Below the pieces are notes generated by a model. That model saw only the letters and a list, made by a program, of their open reading frames with translations, made no database searches and was not told where the DNA came from. A program made the position numbers and the translations under genes. A stretch of 8,525 nt of DNA from Chloroflexota bacterium (lineage in GTDB: Bacteria; Chloroflexota; Anaerolineae; CG2-30-64-16), in NCBI GenBank assembly GCA_029555885.1, contig JAKPQT010000264.1, forward strand, positions 1 through 8,525, read 5' to 3'. Within the stretch, counting starts at the first letter, position 1. Each line of letters opens with the position of its first letter. Shown in pieces: positions 6,376 through 8,525 of this stretch.

Positions 6376-7521
6376 TTACGCTTGCTGCGCGGTGAAGTAG
6401 GTGTGGACCTGCTTCAGCCAGTCGATGATGTCGATCTCCTGCGGGCACTTGGTCTCGCACTCGCCGCATTCGATGCAGTTGTCGGCCCGCTCTTCTTCGC
6501 GCACCCAGTGCGTGTACGCCGCGCGCATTGGGTCGCGCGCGTTGAACATGACGGCTTGGTTGTACAGCTCGAAGATGCGCGGGATCGCGACATCGTTCGG
6601 GCACGGTTGACAGTACTTGCAGTTGGTGCAGGGGATGGCCGCCAGCGCGTCGTACTGGTCGCGCACCCGGTCCACCAGCGCGAGTTCCTCAGGCGTCATC
6701 GTGCCGGGGCCGCTGCGGTCCGCGCTCGCGAGGTTCTCCGCGACCTGCTGGAAGGTGCTCATGCCGCTGAGCAGCAGGCCCACCTGCGGCTGGTTCCAGA
6801 CCCATTGCAGGGCCCAGTCCGCGGGGGTGCGATCGCTGCCGGCCGTATCCCAGAGCGCCTGCACCGGCTGCGGCGGCTTGTTCGCCAGCTGCCCGCCGCG
6901 CAGCGGTTCCATGACCACGACCGCCAGCCCCTTGTCCGCGGCATAGTGCAGCCCGGCGGTGCCCGCCTGGAGATTCACGTCCATGATGTTGTATTGAATC
7001 TGCGCCAGCGTCCAGTTGTCGTACGCGTCCACGATCTCCTTGAAGGCGTCCAGGTTGTCGTGGAACGAGAAGCCGAGATGCTGGAAGCGCCCCGCGGCCA
7101 TCGCGCGCTCGGCCCAGGCCAGCACGCCGAAATCGCGCACCTTGGCCCAGCTCTCCGCGCCCAGCGCGTGAATCAGGTAGAAGTCGGGCGGGCCTTGCAG
7201 GCGCTCGGTCTGCTCGTCGAGCAGCGCGTCGAAGTCTTCCGGCTTCTCGACCTTCCAGTGCGGGAGCTTGGTCGCGACCTTGACCCGCTGCCGGTAGCCG
7301 TCCTGGAGTGCACGACCGACAAACGGCTCGCTCTGCGAGCGATGATAGCCGTAAGCGGTGTCCACGTAGTTGACGCCGTGGTCAATCGCGTGGCGCACCA
7401 TGCGCGCGGCCTCCGCCTCGTCGATCTGGTCCGGCTGCCCTTCCATAGTGGGCAGCCGCATGCAACCGAACCCCAGCGCGGAGGCGCGCCAGTCCAGCTT
7501 GCCGAATTTGCGATACTGCAT
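6376..7521 (-). CDS. Aldo/keto reductase with C-terminal two-[4Fe-4S] ferredoxin domain
   Basis: Predicted cytosolic oxidoreductase of 381 residues. Residues 1-290 form the aldo/keto reductase barrel. It opens with YRKFGKLDWRASALGFGCMR (3-22) and shows the catalytic tetrad D54 and Y57 (VDTAYGYH), K85 (ATK) and H118 (YLIHAL). The nucleotide-binding side carries GFSFHD (150-155), QIQYN (174-178) and MEPLRGG (204-210). Residues 298-360 hold two cysteine clusters: C298/C301/C304/C307 (CX2CX2CX2CP) and C349/C352/C355/C359 (CX2CX2CX3CP). These should bind two [4Fe-4S] clusters. Length and order match the known Fe-S aldo/keto reductase group. The clusters suggest electron exchange with ferredoxin or another redox partner in addition to NAD(P)H; the carbonyl substrate is unknown. 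ATG 7521 follows GAGGAGG with nine bases between; stop is TAA. It is divergent from the CSLREA gene, and the ion transporter follows it by 90 bp. Confidence 0.95.
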   Translation of the reverse strand: MQYRKFGKLDWRASALGFGCMRLPTMEGQPDQIDEAEAARMVRHAIDHGVNYVDTAYGYHRSQSEPFVGRALQDGYRQRVKVATKLPHWKVEKPEDFDALLDEQTERLQGPPDFYLIHALGAESWAKVRDFGVLAWAERAMAAGRFQHLGFSFHDNLDAFKEIVDAYDNWTLAQIQYNIMDVNLQAGTAGLHYAADKGLAVVVMEPLRGGQLANKPPQPVQALWDTAGSDRTPADWALQWVWNQPQVGLLLSGMSTFQQVAENLASADRSGPGTMTPEELALVDRVRDQYDALAAIPCTNCKYCQPCPNDVAIPRIFELYNQAVMFNARDPMRAAYTHWVREEERADNCIECGECETKCPQEIDIIDWLKQVHTYFTAQQA

Positions 7522-7564
7522 GATTCACATCCTCCTCAAGATGGGTCAATCAGCGTACCGGTGA

Positions 7565-7573
7565 ATTGTAACA
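7565..7573 (-). promoter_or_regulatory. Extended -10 promoter of the aldo/keto reductase gene
   Basis: TGTTACAAT on the minus strand: TACAAT (7570-7565) matches five of six consensus bases and is preceded by the TGn extension. The -35 region (GTGCAG at 7593-7588) is poor. Predicted transcript start is near 7558, giving a leader of about 37 bases with the GAGGAGG site. Confidence 0.5.
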
Positions 7574-7645
7574 CAGGTTCCAGTAGACTGCACAGTGACG
7601 AATTGAGCGTTGGAGCGGCAACTGAGAATCACAGCAAAAATCCTC

Positions 7646-7674
7646 TTGCCGGCGACACGATTAAGCTATAGAAT
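7646..7674 (+). promoter_or_regulatory. Candidate promoter of the CSLREA exoprotein gene
   Basis: TTGCCG (7646-7651; four of six), exactly 17 bases, then TAGAAT (7669-7674; five of six). The transcript would start at about 7681, which is the first base of the AGGAGG ribosome binding site, so the leader would be only about 12 bases. This supports ATG 7693 over the in-frame GTG at 7675. Confidence 0.5.
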
Positions 7675-7680
7675 GTGACC

Positions 7681-7686
7681 AGGAGG
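7681..7686 (+). promoter_or_regulatory. Ribosome binding site of the CSLREA exoprotein gene
   Basis: A perfect AGGAGG six bases before ATG 7693. It decides the start against GTG 7675, which has no Shine-Dalgarno sequence. Confidence 0.75.
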
Positions 7687-7692
7687 CGAGTC

Positions 7693-8525
7693 ATGACAAC
7701 GATGTTGCTGCTGATCGGGGCCTTATCCTGTCTGTCCCTTGCACTGTTTCCTGTCCTCGGGTTCGCTCCATCACGATCTTCCGCTGCGCCAGAAGGCTTG
7801 ATTACGGTTACCACGGTACATGACGACGAGTATTACGACAACTCTTACGTGGGTACTGGCTGTTCACTCAGAGAAGCGATCATGTCGGCCAACTGGGATC
7901 TGGAGTTCGGCGGATGCCCGTCCGGCTATGGTGATGACACGATTATTGTGCCTGCGGGCCGGTACATCTTGTCTGCCGTCGGTGTGGTGGAGGACGGCAA
8001 CTGGACGGGTGACCTCGACATCAGCAGCAACGTAACGCTCATCGGCGCAGGCGCGGAGTTGACCGTCATTGACGGCAACGACACGGATCGTGTACTGGAG
8101 GTCCATGCGGGCGCACGGGTCGTGCTGAACGACGTGACGATCACGCAGGGCCGCTCGCCAGATGGTCTGGACAACGCGGAGCTCGGCGGCGGTGACGCCG
8201 AACCGGGCGGGGGGATTCGCAACGCGGGCGAACTCTGGTTACTGTCGTGCGTGATCACGGAGAACCAGACGGGTGAGGGCGGACGAGGGTCAAAGGGAAC
8301 GACGGCTCTGGGCGGCGACGGCGGAGATGGCGGCGGCATTTTCAACGTGGGGCGCTTATTTTTGGAGCGTTCGACGGTGCGCGCCAATACCGCCGGGCGT
8401 TCAGGGTTTGGTGGCGACCGAAACGGCGAGGTGGGGCGGGCCGGCAGCGGTGGCGGCATTTATAACCGGGGCGAGCTTTCTTTGCGGAACAGTCGCGTCA
8501 TACAGAATCAAGCCGGCGATCCTAT
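7693..8525 (+). CDS. Exported CSLREA-domain, glycine-rich parallel beta-helix protein (partial)
   Basis: An open frame runs from ATG 7693 off the right edge; 277 residues are visible. Residues 4-25 are hydrophobic and end near SRSSAAPEG (27-35), reading as a signal peptide with cleavage around residue 31-32, so the product should be secreted or surface-bound. CSLREAIMSAN (57-67) is the CSLREA domain signature, followed by DDTIIVPAGRYIL (81-93) and LDISSNVTLIGAGAELTVID (108-127). This order is typical of CSLREA exoproteins leading into pectate-lyase-like beta-helix rungs. Three rungs then repeat a GGGIxNxGxLxL pattern at 172, 213 and 253, separated by Gly/Asp/Arg-rich loops. The C-terminus, often an anchor or sorting domain, lies outside. 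Odd point: the n-region MTTMLLL has no positive charge; GTG 7675 would add MTRRRV but has no ribosome binding site. Binding role or enzymatic activity cannot be told. Divergent from the reductase gene. Confidence 0.88.
   Translation, partial: MTTMLLLIGALSCLSLALFPVLGFAPSRSSAAPEGLITVTTVHDDEYYDNSYVGTGCSLREAIMSANWDLEFGGCPSGYGDDTIIVPAGRYILSAVGVVEDGNWTGDLDISSNVTLIGAGAELTVIDGNDTDRVLEVHAGARVVLNDVTITQGRSPDGLDNAELGGGDAEPGGGIRNAGELWLLSCVITENQTGEGGRGSKGTTALGGDGGDGGGIFNVGRLFLERSTVRANTAGRSGFGGDRNGEVGRAGSGGGIYNRGELSLRNSRVIQNQAGDP
8206..8503 (+). repeat. Beta-helix coding repeat, three units of about 40 codons
   Basis: GGGIRNAGELWL, GGGIFNVGRLFL and GGGIYNRGELSL begin at residues 172, 213 and 253 of the CSLREA protein. 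Spacings of 41 and 40 codons show a regular rung period. Each core is followed by (S/R)xVxxN and a Gly/Asp/Arg-rich loop. The DNA is diverged between units, so this is an old protein-level repeat rather than a recent tandem duplication. Confidence 0.7.

Noticed and set aside
6310..7671. 453-codon open frame on the plus strand antisense to the aldo/keto reductase
   Set aside because: Same codon-bias shadow effect. The opposite strand has complete catalytic and Fe-S motifs with a good ribosome binding site.
7926..8459. 177-codon minus-strand Pro/Ser-rich open frame
   Set aside because: It is the complement of the Gly-rich beta-helix gene. The plus strand has promoter, ribosome binding site, signal peptide and the CSLREA motif.

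Overview
The window looks like a chromosomal piece of a GC-rich, probably Chloroflexota (Anaerolineae/Caldilinea-like) bacterium. This placement is inference. It rests on the lipoprotein tail rich in Ala, Pro, Thr and Glu after the lipobox, the CSLREA-domain beta-helix exoprotein, the strong GC3 bias that opens long antisense frames, and the overall gene mix. There are seven protein genes, no RNA genes, no CRISPR array and no recognisable insertion sequence. No gene-free stretch exceeds about 170 bases.

Layout, left to right. (1) 1-898, minus: a BMP/Med-type ABC-transporter solute-binding lipoprotein. Its C-terminus lies outside the window and its reading frame is broken by an apparent 1-base deletion inside the signal peptide. 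(2) 1062-2771, minus: adenine deaminase (ade). (3) 2913-4304, minus: a D-hydantoinase/dihydropyrimidinase-type amidohydrolase. (4) 4367-5035, plus: a DsbA-fold protein with a single-cysteine CPFA site, divergent from (3). (5) 5059-6285, minus: an ArsB/NhaD/SLC13-like ion transporter, tail-to-tail with (4). (6) 6376-7521, minus: an aldo/keto reductase with a C-terminal two-cluster ferredoxin domain. (7) 7693 to the right edge, plus: an exported CSLREA-domain, glycine-rich parallel beta-helix protein, divergent from (6) and cut by the window end.

Genes (3), (2) and (1) run in the same direction and read as a nucleobase uptake and catabolism group. A BMP-type binding protein, a family that includes nucleoside binders, would capture substrate; adenine deaminase turns adenine into hypoxanthine; the hydantoinase-type enzyme would open cyclic ureides such as dihydropyrimidines. 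Gaps of 141-163 bp and promoter-like sequences ahead of each gene suggest separately initiated or regulated transcripts rather than one tight operon. Genes (6) and (5) may be co-transcribed, with a 49-bp imperfect palindrome in the 90-bp gap.

Regulatory sequence is fairly legible: extended -10 elements for ade and the reductase, a near-symmetric -10 shared by the divergent (3)/(4) pair with a probable leaderless mRNA for (4), and a -35/-10 pair that would place the transcript start for (7) almost on top of its ribosome binding site. I see no wholly new system. The points most worth checking are the signal-peptide frameshift, the shared -10, the palindrome and the beta-helix gene.
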